Source: Salinibacterium sp. PAMC 21357 (GTDB lineage Bacteria; Actinomycetota; Actinomycetes; Actinomycetales; Microbacteriaceae). From it: DNA of 64,000 nt. The translations under genes and the position numbers were made by a program. The notes below the pieces were generated by a model. That model was given only the letters and a program-made list of their open reading frames with translations, did no database searches and was not told the DNA's origin. Positions 37,822 to 46,965 of the stretch are shown one piece after another. The stretch lies in assembly GCF_000247645.1 (NCBI RefSeq), contig NZ_AHWA01000002.1:1-64000 (forward strand), in the 5' to 3' direction. Position 1 is the first letter of the stretch. Every line of letters starts with the position of its first letter.

Positions 37822-39315
37822 ATGAAGAAGAGTGCAATTGCCGCAATGGCAGTGTTGACCCTGTTGCTAACCGGATGCACGGCCTTCGGAAACAGCGAAA
37901 GTACACGGCAAGCCGTAGCCTTCCCTGAAATCTACGATCAGACGATTGCTTGGGGCGAGTGCAACGACGACTTCGCGATCAGCGAATCTGTGCTGATCAG
38001 GTTGGCTGAATTGGGCACATCCGTCGACGGCTTCGCCTGCGGGATGGTGACGGTACCTCTCGACTGGAACGATGCTGACAACACAGAAACCATCGAGCTT
38101 GCAACCCTGCATATTCCGTCGACGGGATCTGGCGCTCCGTTGGGCACCCTCCTCAGCAACCCGGGAGGGCCGGGCCACGGAGGAATCAGCCTCGCGTATG
38201 GCCTAACTGTTGTTCCCGCCTTTGCCGAGATTCTTGAGAATTACGACATCCTCGGATTTGACCCGCGCGGCATGGGGCGAAGCACACCGCTGGGGTGTGA
38301 AGCGGTCTCATCCATTACAGAACTCAATCTCGCAAATTGCGCTGAGGAAGAGCCCTTGGCTGCCACGATGGGAACCTCCCAAGTTGCTCGCGACATGGAA
38401 CTGCTGCGCAGTCTCATGGGCGACAACGAGCTGAACTATCTCGGTTATTCGTATGGAACGATGCTCGGTGCGACCTACGCGACGCTCTTCCCCGAACGGC
38501 TCGGACGCGTCGTTCTCGACAGCGCCGCGCCCAGCGACTGGGCTAGCCCGACCGGAGCGTTCGACCAACAGGTCGCTCTTGTTCGTCAGACGGTTGCACT
38601 CATCGAGGGGTGTGACACGCTCTACCAGGTGTCTACCTGTCCGTTGGCTGGGGAGGACGATATGTTGGCAACGTACCTGGCGCTGAACGAGGTGCCATTG
38701 ATGGCGACTGACGGCAGTGAAGTCACCGGCGACTCCATCTATGGCTATCTGATCACTTCGTTGTATCAGCGGGCAGAGGTGCGAAGCCTCGTGCTCGAAA
38801 CTGTGGGGGCAGCGCTGGCGGGAGGGCAGAGCGAGATCGATGACATCGCCACGGCGATGGAAGGCGGCGGTGCCGCGGTGCAGCTCGATGGCACGGTCGT
38901 GAGATGCCATTCCTTCCCCGAAGATCCGCATCTGCTCGAGCTGGTAGAGCACATCGACGACGTCGGAATCCCGGTGATGCTAGGTGGCCCCGAGATTAAC
39001 GACGAGACTCTCGAGCAGTTCATTGATTTAACGTGTGACGCGTTGCCTCACAGCGGCGATGACATCACGGATTCGTTCTCCGGATCTGCGGATGCGCCCA
39101 TCTTGGTTATTGGAATCACCGACGATCACGCCACCCCCTATGAAGGCTCGCAGTCACTGGTAGAAGAACTGGGCAACGCCATCCTGCTGACATTAGACGG
39201 CACCGGTCACGGCGCTTCGTACGGAAACCGATCAACCTGCATCGATGATTACACCACCGCATTTCTCATTAAGGGCACCATGCCGCCAGCCGGCACCGTC
39301 TGTCTAGACGACTAG
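37822..39315 (+). CDS. secreted alpha/beta hydrolase lipoprotein (tripeptidyl aminopeptidase-like)
   Basis: 497 residues. Lipobox LLLTGCTAF (Cys19). The alpha/beta-hydrolase core has the oxyanion motif LLSNPGGPGHGG, FDPRGMGRS, the nucleophile elbow LGYSYGTMLG (Ser210), and a C-terminal Asp/His region (VIGITDDHATPYEGSQ; LDGTGHGASY). A TAP-like C-terminal domain holds the late catalytic residues. This is the Streptomyces SlpD/Tap-type family of cell-surface aminopeptidases. Stands alone; 40 nt before the regulator gene. Confidence 0.87.
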   Translation: MKKSAIAAMAVLTLLLTGCTAFGNSESTRQAVAFPEIYDQTIAWGECNDDFAISESVLIRLAELGTSVDGFACGMVTVPLDWNDADNTETIELATLHIPSTGSGAPLGTLLSNPGGPGHGGISLAYGLTVVPAFAEILENYDILGFDPRGMGRSTPLGCEAVSSITELNLANCAEEEPLAATMGTSQVARDMELLRSLMGDNELNYLGYSYGTMLGATYATLFPERLGRVVLDSAAPSDWASPTGAFDQQVALVRQTVALIEGCDTLYQVSTCPLAGEDDMLATYLALNEVPLMATDGSEVTGDSIYGYLITSLYQRAEVRSLVLETVGAALAGGQSEIDDIATAMEGGGAAVQLDGTVVRCHSFPEDPHLLELVEHIDDVGIPVMLGGPEINDETLEQFIDLTCDALPHSGDDITDSFSGSADAPILVIGITDDHATPYEGSQSLVEELGNAILLTLDGTGHGASYGNRSTCIDDYTTAFLIKGTMPPAGTVCLDD

Positions 39316-39355
39316 AGGGGAGAGTGAGTGCACTCCGCGTCGGTATGATTTTGGG

Positions 39356-41977
39356 GTGGGTGGACACAGCAGTACTTGGGGAAATTTGGGCGCTCGATCG
39401 CGGATGCTCGTACCGCTGCCGTCGCGAGAGTCGGCGCGCGAATTGGCGCAACGGCACTGGAACGATGGCCGTGACTTCGCAGTGTTTGGCGAATCGGGAA
39501 GTGGCCGCACGGTATTTGCGGAGCGCGTGTTGCAACCGTGGGCCGGCCCTGTGCACCGCTTCACCGGAAAGGCGCAACTGCAGAGTGTGCCATTTGCGGC
39601 CTTGGCGTCAATCGCGGCACAGGCCACCGGCAGTTCAGCCGGCGCGTTGTCACCGCTTGAACTGATTACGATGCTCGCGGTGAGCGATCCCGACGGCGTT
39701 CAACGCACGCTCGTGCTCGACGACGCTGAATTCGTGGATGATGCCAGCGCCGCTGCCTGCGCGCAAGCCGCGATCGACAGCGGATTGCGCATCATTCTCA
39801 TCAGCACTGCGGCAAGCAAACTCCCCGTGCCGCTGAGGGAATTGGCGTTGCATGGTGAAGTGATCGAGCTCGGGCCCCTCACGGACGCAGATTCGGTGTG
39901 CATCATCGAGGAAGTGCTCGAAACGGCAGTCACCATCGACACGGCGCACCAACTAGCGGAAGCTGCTGGTCGCAACGCACGGTATCTGCGGGAGCTTGTC
40001 ATCGATGCTCAGGACTCCGAGGGTTTCAGCAGCGCTCGTGGATACGCCACGCTCAAGAAAGGCTGGCAACCGCACGGGCGTCGTATCAGCGAGTTCGTGG
40101 CGGTGCGGCTGGCACACCAGAACGAGTCGGTGCAGCGAGCTGTCGAACTAATCGCGATCACCGGCGATATTCCGCGGTCGCTTGCGGTTGAACTCGTGGG
40201 GACCGAAGCAATCGAGAGGGCCATTTCTTCCGACCTGCTCGAGATCTCCATAACCTCCACTCTGCCGAATTCAGAAGCCGACCTCGAAATCGTGCGAATG
40301 GGTGCTGGCCTCTCATCGCACACGGTTCTGGCGGGCAGGCCCGTGGCCGAGCTGCGCTGGCACGCTGAGCGAGCCCTCGTCTTTCTCGAAAAAATGGACA
40401 CTCCTACCCGCATCAGTGTCGCCGCTCACGCAGCGCGCATCGGTGTGTGCCTCAGTGATGCTGATCGCGAAATGATTGTGGCCGCTGCGGTGAACACGAG
40501 ACAGTTCAGCGCGGTGCTAGAAATAACTGAGCCTGACGACGAAACCCCAGAGTTAACCGAGGTTCTGGTGCTCGCCCGTTCCCGCGCGCTCTTCGAATTG
40601 GGGCGCGGAGAGGAGGCCCTCTCGGCAATGGGGTCTCTTACTGCGCGATCCCAAACAGCACGCGTGTGGGCGGCGACCCTCACTGCCGCCGATGGCCGCG
40701 TCACCGAAGCCGAAGCTCTCCTGCAACCTCGGCCCGGGGACGAACCATCCAGTGTCATCGAAATGAACGCGAGACTCGACCTCTTGCGGGCACGCTCCGG
40801 CCGCCGAGTGACCACTGAACAATTGCGCAGTCATGCGCTCAACCCAGCTCTAGGACCGGACGTTCGTGCAGCAGCGTTGCAGAGTGCGCTTTTTTCGGAG
40901 GTGCTCACGGGGCGGTCCATCGCCGTCGTCGAAGAGATCGTCGGGATGCTGAGCGAGTCGTCGTGGCAGAGCATCCCGACTACGGGGCAAGTGGAGCTGC
41001 TGGCGACGCTCTTTCTCGCAGCTGTCTCGGGTGGAGCACAGTCAGACGTGGCCGGTTTCGGCCAGTCGGAGTGGGCGGCACTCCGCATCCCTCCCGGACT
41101 TTTCTTGGGCGCTGAGGGTCTCTCGCGACTCGAGACTGGCGACGGCACTGTTGCCGCAGACATGCTTCGCCAGGCTCTCGTGGCCCTAGGTGATGAAAAC
41201 CGTTTCGGGATGACGGCCTACTTCGCTGCTGCAGCCGCATCCGCCAGCGCACTCTTAGGTGATTCGGAAGCCGCTGCCGAGCTTGTCGACACTGCGGCAG
41301 GATCCCTCACGGTCGGTGGCGCTCTCAACGCAGAGGCGGAGCGGATGCTGCTGCCCGCCCTCATGCTGCGTGGCGACGCGGCCGACGTCGCCGAGCGTTG
41401 GCACGCTCAAGTCGACCGTGCGAAAGAAAACGGTCACCAGCACGTATATATGCGACTTCTTCATGACGGGTGGCGCTGGGGACTGCACGATGACTTCGCT
41501 CTGCTGTCTGCCGCTGCGACTGGCGTGCAGGGCGCACTGGCCACGGCATTGGTCGACTACTGCGAGGCGTTGAGTGGTGACAGTGACGCCCTCGACCGCG
41601 CGCTGATGGTGCATAGTGCCGCCGGCCAAACGCTCTTTGCGGGAGAGTTGGCTCACGCCGCGGTGCGCCTCGCGCGAGACACCACTCGAAAACGCCCTGC
41701 GTCGATGCTGGTAAATCAGGCTGTCGATAACCTGGCTCAACTCAGCGGCGTCGACACTCCCATTCTCGGACGCGTGCGCATTGACCGGGCGCTGCTATCG
41801 GAGCGCGAGTTCGACGTGAGCACCCACGCTATCTCTGGCGCCAGCAGTGCCGAGATCGCTCAGCAACTCTTCCTCTCCGTACGCACAGTGGAAGGGCATC
41901 TTCAGCGGGCTTTCGGAAAGCTCGGCATCGCCGGGCGGCAACAGATGGCGCCGCCCAGCGTGCGTCGAGTACAGTAG
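39356..41977 (+). CDS. large ATP-dependent LuxR-family regulator
   Basis: 873 residues. N-terminal P-loop FGESGSGRTVF (residues ~44-54) and Walker B RTLVLDDAEFVDD indicate a STAND/AAA ATPase. A long helical middle with TPR-like repeats (alanine-rich, ~residues 330-780) follows. The C-terminal GerE helix-turn-helix is LSEREFDVSTHAISGASSAEIAQQLFLSVRTVEGHLQ. This is the LAL/MalT-like architecture, switched on by an unknown ligand. The GTG at 39356 or the ATG at 39404 may be the start. The HTH ends only a few residues before the C-terminus. Confidence 0.86.
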   Translation: MGGHSSTWGNLGARSRMLVPLPSRESARELAQRHWNDGRDFAVFGESGSGRTVFAERVLQPWAGPVHRFTGKAQLQSVPFAALASIAAQATGSSAGALSPLELITMLAVSDPDGVQRTLVLDDAEFVDDASAAACAQAAIDSGLRIILISTAASKLPVPLRELALHGEVIELGPLTDADSVCIIEEVLETAVTIDTAHQLAEAAGRNARYLRELVIDAQDSEGFSSARGYATLKKGWQPHGRRISEFVAVRLAHQNESVQRAVELIAITGDIPRSLAVELVGTEAIERAISSDLLEISITSTLPNSEADLEIVRMGAGLSSHTVLAGRPVAELRWHAERALVFLEKMDTPTRISVAAHAARIGVCLSDADREMIVAAAVNTRQFSAVLEITEPDDETPELTEVLVLARSRALFELGRGEEALSAMGSLTARSQTARVWAATLTAADGRVTEAEALLQPRPGDEPSSVIEMNARLDLLRARSGRRVTTEQLRSHALNPALGPDVRAAALQSALFSEVLTGRSIAVVEEIVGMLSESSWQSIPTTGQVELLATLFLAAVSGGAQSDVAGFGQSEWAALRIPPGLFLGAEGLSRLETGDGTVAADMLRQALVALGDENRFGMTAYFAAAAASASALLGDSEAAAELVDTAAGSLTVGGALNAEAERMLLPALMLRGDAADVAERWHAQVDRAKENGHQHVYMRLLHDGWRWGLHDDFALLSAAATGVQGALATALVDYCEALSGDSDALDRALMVHSAAGQTLFAGELAHAAVRLARDTTRKRPASMLVNQAVDNLAQLSGVDTPILGRVRIDRALLSEREFDVSTHAISGASSAEIAQQLFLSVRTVEGHLQRAFGKLGIAGRQQMAPPSVRRVQ

Positions 41978-41994
41978 CGCAGCGTTTCGCGCTG

Positions 41995-42105
41995 TTAGTC
42001 CTTGCGCTTGTTAGCGGCCTTGTCTTTCTTGTCAGCCCGCTTCTCTTTGAGAGACTTGCTGGCTGCAGTCTTGGCTGTGGCTTTCTTCGGCGATTTATCG
42101 GCCAT
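41995..42105 (-). CDS. very small lysine/alanine-rich protein
   Basis: 36 residues, MADKSPKKATAKTAASKSL then KEKRADKKDKAANKRKD, extremely basic and likely a nucleic-acid-binding or disordered peptide. The ribosome site is excellent (AGGAGG, 7 nt spacing), which is the main support. The reading frame upstream of this ATG has no protein-like character. Similar short K/A-rich proteins are common in Actinobacteria and uncharacterised. Confidence 0.65.
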   Translation of the reverse strand: MADKSPKKATAKTAASKSLKEKRADKKDKAANKRKD

Positions 42106-42187
42106 GACGTTATCCTCCTGTGAGCCGAATGGCTCGTTCCTCGAGCGTACCCCGCGAGCGGTGGCAGTTCGTGCCTGGGCCCGTGAT

Positions 42188-43087
42188 TCAGACCGAATCC
42201 CGCTCACGCTCGAGGCGAGCCAGCCGCACGCGGGCTGCATCTTCGCTGGAGGATGAGGTGCCAAGAATTTTGCCGACGGCGCGCAATACGAAGCCGGTCG
42301 CCCAGATCACCGGTAGCGGTGACCGACGAAGGCCCAGCAGCTTGCGGTGCTCCTCGGGCAACGACGCGACTGCTCCCGCGAAGAGCACTCGGTAGGCGGG
42401 CATCATTGACCGGCGAAGCGGGGGATTGCGAATGAAGCGCACCGCTTCGAGAACGCGCTCGTCGCTCTTGAGCACGGGGCGGAATCCGTCGATCTGAGCC
42501 TTCAACTCAGCGCGGGATCGCGGTGGCTGCTCTACTCCCACCAGCTCACCCGCGGTTGCCCACTCCCGCACGTATTGGTCGGCCTCACCGGGGATGGGCT
42601 TTCCCCACAGTTCGTGGCAGCCGAGGAAGGCATCCGTGAACACGGCGTGCACCCACGAGAGTAGCTCTTGGTCGCCCGCGGTGTAGGGGCGCTCGACGCC
42701 GTCGACATCCAGATAGGTTCCCGCGACGCGGGTGTGATACTTGCCGACACGAGCTGACTCGAGTTTCGACTGTTCAGTGCTGGCGAAGGTAACCGTGATG
42801 AGCCATTGGATCGTGCCGGAGAGTCGCCCCAGCGGATCCTCTTTGTACCGCGACCAATCGTGAACGCCCGCCATCGCTCCGGGATGCAGGGTCTGCATGA
42901 GCAGTGCCCGGATTCCAGCGACGAGAGTGCCCATGCCGCCGTGCACCACCCACGAGGCAGAATCGGGGCCAAAGAATCCGGCGTCGTCACCCTGCTCGAT
43001 GCGGGCAACCCAGGCGGGGCGCCCCGAGCTTTCGCCGGAGAACGTCGTCAGGAGGTGTGAGCGCCAGGAGTCTGAAAATCTGCTCAT
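42188..43087 (-). CDS. MpaB-like oxygenase (DUF2236)
   Basis: 299-residue member of the ER-bound oxygenase MpaB/latex-clearing-protein family (DUF2236). Hallmarks: GGMGTLVAGIRALLMQTLHPGAMAGV (HPGAMAGV with the conserved His), HDWSRYKEDPLGRL, FASTEQ and LLSWVHAVFTDAFL. Relatives are haem enzymes cleaving C=C bonds in isoprenoids and rubber. Here it lies 30 nt downstream of oleD in the same direction, so it is probably the last gene of the olefin operon; a link to alkene processing is inference. Confidence 0.85.
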   Translation of the reverse strand: MSRFSDSWRSHLLTTFSGESSGRPAWVARIEQGDDAGFFGPDSASWVVHGGMGTLVAGIRALLMQTLHPGAMAGVHDWSRYKEDPLGRLSGTIQWLITVTFASTEQSKLESARVGKYHTRVAGTYLDVDGVERPYTAGDQELLSWVHAVFTDAFLGCHELWGKPIPGEADQYVREWATAGELVGVEQPPRSRAELKAQIDGFRPVLKSDERVLEAVRFIRNPPLRRSMMPAYRVLFAGAVASLPEEHRKLLGLRRSPLPVIWATGFVLRAVGKILGTSSSSEDAARVRLARLERERDSV

Positions 43088-43117
43088 CCTTTGACGATAA
43101 TCCGGGTTGCTGGGAGG

Positions 43118-44101
43118 TTAGCCGAGTGCGTCAATCTCGGAGTAGTGTGCCGCGAGCCGGCGCAGCCCCTCGTCGATGCTGACCGCGGGAACCCAATCCA
43201 GAGCTTCGCGGATGTCGCGCTGATCGAACCAGTGCGCCGTCGAGAGCTGTTCGGCGAGAAAGCGTGTCATGGGTGGCTCATCCGCACCGGGGCGCACAGC
43301 CCACACTTTCTCGATTGCACTGCCGGCGGTGCGCCCGAGGGCGGCCGGGATGCTCCAGCGTGGTGGGCGCACACCCGCGGCGAGGCAGATGGCGGCGAGC
43401 ATATCGCCGACGGGGCGCGGTTCACCGTTGGTCAGAACGTAAGCCTTGCCGTGGGCGGTGTCGGCGCGGTGCAGGGCGGCGGCGATTCCGGATGCCGCGT
43501 TGTCGACGTAGGTCGTGTCGATGAGGGCGGTGCCGCCGTTGAGCAGCGGGAGGCGTCCACTTCGAGCGCGGTCAACAACGCGACCAATGAGCTGGGTATC
43601 GCCGGGGCCCCACACAATGTGGGGGCGAATGGCGATAACGCGCATGGCGTCAGAATCGCGGGCGAGGGCCAACAGCTCGGCCTCCGCTTTGGTGCGCGCA
43701 TAGTCGCCGCGCGCGTTTTCCGGCGAGGCCGGTTCGGCGCCGACCCCGGCCAAAGCAGTGCCGGCGTGCGCAACCGAAGGTGACGACACCTGAACGAATC
43801 GCGAGACCCCCGCAGCTTCGGCGGCATCGAGCGCGGTGCGTGTTCCCTCGACGTTGACGGTGTGGAACGCACCCGGATCGCCGGCCAACGACACTTTTGC
43901 CGCGAGATGCACGACACCTTCCGCGCCGGCGACCGCGCGCGAAACATGCTCGGGGTCGTTGATGGAGCCGAGAAAATCGGTGACGCCATCCACTCCGGAT
44001 GGTCGACGTTGCAGCGTGCGCACCTCATGGCCGGCCGCGACCAGTTCGGCGGCGACGGCGCGACCGAGAAAGCCGGATGCTCCGGTAACCAGCACGATCA
44101 T
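43118..44101 (-). CDS. oleD: OleD, 2-alkyl-3-oxoalkanoate reductase
   Basis: About 327 residues from MIVLVTGASGFLGRAVAAEL. Extended short-chain dehydrogenase of the 3-beta-HSD-like class: Rossmann motif TGASGFLG, then the catalytic region with DYARTKAEAELLAL (YxxxK). It reduces the beta-keto acid formed by OleA to the beta-hydroxy acid in long-chain olefin biosynthesis; assignment rests on fold plus the adjacent oleBC and oleA. ATG 44101 overlaps the oleBC stop (ATGA). The upstream in-frame extension to 44143 is inside oleBC. Confidence 0.88.
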   Translation of the reverse strand: MIVLVTGASGFLGRAVAAELVAAGHEVRTLQRRPSGVDGVTDFLGSINDPEHVSRAVAGAEGVVHLAAKVSLAGDPGAFHTVNVEGTRTALDAAEAAGVSRFVQVSSPSVAHAGTALAGVGAEPASPENARGDYARTKAEAELLALARDSDAMRVIAIRPHIVWGPGDTQLIGRVVDRARSGRLPLLNGGTALIDTTYVDNAASGIAAALHRADTAHGKAYVLTNGEPRPVGDMLAAICLAAGVRPPRWSIPAALGRTAGSAIEKVWAVRPGADEPPMTRFLAEQLSTAHWFDQRDIREALDWVPAVSIDEGLRRLAAHYSEIDALG

Positions 44102-46965
44102 GGTGCGGTCGGCTTTCCGCCGGCAAGCAGACGCTCGGCCCACTCAGAAAGCCGCGAGCGATCGATCTTGGAGTTGTGGCGGATGTCGGTCGGCAGTTGC
44201 GGAACAACAAGCACAGCAACCAGCGGCAGCGACGTACTCTCGCGCACGGCAGCCGTCAGTTCGGGGCTAGCAAGTCCGGGGCGCTTGGCCGTAGGAATCG
44301 TTTCGACAACCGCGACGGCCTGGCGCACACCGTGCGGACCCACGCCGACGACAGCGGCCCGGCGCACGGCCGTCACCCCTTCGATATCCTGTTCCGTGCC
44401 CACGGGGGCGATGGGTCCCGTTGCGCTCACGATGACATGCGGCAGTCGACCTTCGACCCAGAGGCGTCCGAGTTCGTCGAGATGTCCGACGTCACCGGTG
44501 CGATGCCAGCGCGCGGGGGAGCCAGCCGCAACGTTTGTCGCGTCGCCCGCATCCGTTGCATCCGTATTCTCCGCAGCATCCGCGGCAGCAGCATCCGTAG
44601 CAATTTCGGTTCCATGAACGGCGGCGCGATCGGTCAGCCACAATCGGTCGTAGTGATCTTTCAGGTGCGGTGCCGAGATGATGATCTCGCCCAGAACGCC
44701 GGGCTCGGTGCTCGGTGTGCCGGTCGCGGCACCGTCGGAATCGAGGGCACTGATGCGCACGAGATTGTCGCCGATCGGCTTCCCGACGCAGACACCGGTG
44801 TTGGCGTCACCGGCGGCGGCGCGGATCCCCTCGAGAGTGATGTCGGTCACGAGCAGGCATTCGGTCATGCCGTAAGGCGAATGTGGGGTCGCGTTGGGCA
44901 TGAGTTCCCCGACCGACGTGAGCATGTCGCCACTGATCGGTGCCCCGGTGGAGAGGAACGTGTGCACGCGTGCAAGCTCGCTGCGGTCGTCAGCGGTGAG
45001 ATCTCCCGCGGTCGCGACGACGTTGAGAATTGCGGCGGGGGAGAGAAACACCATGCTGGCGCCGGATGCTTCCACTGCGGCCGCGACGGCCCGGGCGGTG
45101 AGAGTGCGGGGAGAGGAAACATCCATCTCCGGTGTCACGGATCGTGTACCGAGGGCTGGACCGAGCAGGGCGAAGGGCGCAAAGCCGGTCACGAGCCCGG
45201 TGTCTGCCGTCACTTCGAAGTGGCGTGCGAGAACGTCGCGCACGGCGGAGAGCTGACGGTGGCGGTAGACGACGCCCTTGGCGGGGCCGGTGGATCCGGA
45301 GGTGAAGAGAATTGCGGCGTCATCGTCACCCCGTGGTGGTGCCGGCAGCGGCGTGTCAGCGCCGAGCGTGATGAGGTCACGAAGGCTGTACGAAACGCCG
45401 AGAGCGACGGCGGAGATTTTCGGCAGTCGCGCGGCGGAAATACGCACTCCGGGCCACCCCAGTGTGCGGGCGGCGGCGAGACCGGGGGCTTCGCCGATGA
45501 CGAAGTCGGGCCACGATCCGCGCACGGCGCGGGTGAGTCCTTTGACACCCAGGCCGGCATCCGCGACGACCACAACGGCGCCGATGCGGAAGCAGGCGTA
45601 CACCACGGCCGTCAGCGTCGGCCCGGGCGGGATCAGCAGGGAAACCCGCTGGCCTTTGCGCACACCAATGCTGGTGAGGCCGGCGGCGAGCTGGCTCACG
45701 CGGTCGGCGAGTTGCTTCCAACTGACCTGCTGTGGGCCACGGCTCCCGCGCGTTGACATGTCGATGACGGCGGTCGCGGTGTGATCGCGGCGGGCGTCGA
45801 GGTTGTGCCAGAGCGGGACGAAGGATGCGTCATCCGCGACGGAGTCGTTGGATTCTGAGGCGGAGGCAGAGGCGGAGGCGTCGGTGTCGGTCGCTGCTGA
45901 GTCAGCCGCGTGGATGCCAGCTTCTTCGGAGTCAGACACGACGGAGCCGGCCGCTGCAGCGAAGGCCTCGCGAGGCGACAGGGCTGACGAACCGGGATCG
46001 CTAAGGCTGGCAGAGTTGTCGCCAAGCCACGTCAACACCGATGCGGCGTAGGGTGCGTCTTCGGCGAGCATGTGGCCGGCGCCTTCGAAGCGGTGCACGT
46101 TGGCGTGGGGGAGGCGCTCGATGAGGTCGTCGAGGTAGTAGTCGCTGAAGATGGGGTCGCGCGGGCCCCACAGCATGAGCGTCGGCAGGTCGAGCGCGGC
46201 GACTCCGGCGGCGATGCGTTCGAGTTCGGGGAAGCTTTCGTGGCTGGCGTCGGCGGGGATGTCGGCAACGAAGCCGCCGATTCCTCCGCGGCGATCGGCG
46301 GTGCGATACGGCGCGCGGTAGGCATCCTTCACGGCGGCGTCGAGCGGATCCGTGGTGAGCGCCAACGTGGTTTCGAGGAACGCGGGGGTGCGCACGGTGG
46401 AGGAGGCGAGCATCCCGCGCGCCCGGGCGAGCCGCAACGGTGCGGGGATCGGCTTGCCGGCTTCGTGATGCACGGCGGTGTTGAGCAGCATGACGCCGGT
46501 GAGTTGCGCCGGGTGGTCGACGGCCCAGCCAAGGGAAAGGACGCCGCCCCAGTCGTGGCCGAGCGAGATGACGGGCCCGGTGAGGTCGAGGGTGTCGGTG
46601 AAGGCTGAGAGGTCGCTGACCCGTTGGGCGAGCGGGCGGTGGATGCCGGTGCGCTCTGAGAACCCCATGTCGAGTTGGTCGACGGCGATGATGCGCCACG
46701 CGGGCGCGCCAGCCTCGGCAGCCGCGAGTGATTGGTTGAGCAGGTCGCGCCAGTAGTACGACCAGGTCGGGTTGCCGTGCACGGCGAGGATGGTGCCGAT
46801 GACGGGCACGCCGAGGCGAGCGAGTTCGGCGCCGGTGTCGAGGTAGTGCCAGTCGTGGGTGAGTCCAGCATCCGCCCCGCTGCCGGGAACGGCAATGATG
46901 TGGCTGAAGCGCGGGTCGAGACCCGGCAGGTCGAGCGGTGGGGTGGCGGCGGGCGCAGTTACCAT
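44098..46965 (-). CDS. oleBC: OleBC fusion: beta-lactone decarboxylase - beta-lactone synthetase
   Basis: 955 residues. Residues ~1-340 are OleB, a haloalkane-dehalogenase-like alpha/beta hydrolase: AVHGNPTWSYYWRDLL, nucleophile in SLGHDWGG (Asp138), LWGPRDPIF and the late His in FEGAGHML. A ~45-residue Ser/Asp/Ala linker follows. Residues ~385-955 are OleC, an acyl-adenylate-forming enzyme: ILFTSGSTGPAKGVVYRH, SPYGMTECL, YDRLW, and WHRTGDVGHLDELGRLWVEGR. OleC closes the beta-lactone and OleB decarboxylates it to the cis-alkene. The B-C fusion is known from Micrococcus luteus and relatives. Confidence 0.92.
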   Translation of the reverse strand: MVTAPAATPPLDLPGLDPRFSHIIAVPGSGADAGLTHDWHYLDTGAELARLGVPVIGTILAVHGNPTWSYYWRDLLNQSLAAAEAGAPAWRIIAVDQLDMGFSERTGIHRPLAQRVSDLSAFTDTLDLTGPVISLGHDWGGVLSLGWAVDHPAQLTGVMLLNTAVHHEAGKPIPAPLRLARARGMLASSTVRTPAFLETTLALTTDPLDAAVKDAYRAPYRTADRRGGIGGFVADIPADASHESFPELERIAAGVAALDLPTLMLWGPRDPIFSDYYLDDLIERLPHANVHRFEGAGHMLAEDAPYAASVLTWLGDNSASLSDPGSSALSPREAFAAAAGSVVSDSEEAGIHAADSAATDTDASASASASESNDSVADDASFVPLWHNLDARRDHTATAVIDMSTRGSRGPQQVSWKQLADRVSQLAAGLTSIGVRKGQRVSLLIPPGPTLTAVVYACFRIGAVVVVADAGLGVKGLTRAVRGSWPDFVIGEAPGLAAARTLGWPGVRISAARLPKISAVALGVSYSLRDLITLGADTPLPAPPRGDDDAAILFTSGSTGPAKGVVYRHRQLSAVRDVLARHFEVTADTGLVTGFAPFALLGPALGTRSVTPEMDVSSPRTLTARAVAAAVEASGASMVFLSPAAILNVVATAGDLTADDRSELARVHTFLSTGAPISGDMLTSVGELMPNATPHSPYGMTECLLVTDITLEGIRAAAGDANTGVCVGKPIGDNLVRISALDSDGAATGTPSTEPGVLGEIIISAPHLKDHYDRLWLTDRAAVHGTEIATDAAAADAAENTDATDAGDATNVAAGSPARWHRTGDVGHLDELGRLWVEGRLPHVIVSATGPIAPVGTEQDIEGVTAVRRAAVVGVGPHGVRQAVAVVETIPTAKRPGLASPELTAAVRESTSLPLVAVLVVPQLPTDIRHNSKIDRSRLSEWAERLLAGGKPTAP

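Noticed and set aside
44176-45756. 526-codon open frame on the + strand
   Set aside because: It is fully antisense to oleBC, whose motifs are unmistakable; high GC creates long antisense frames.
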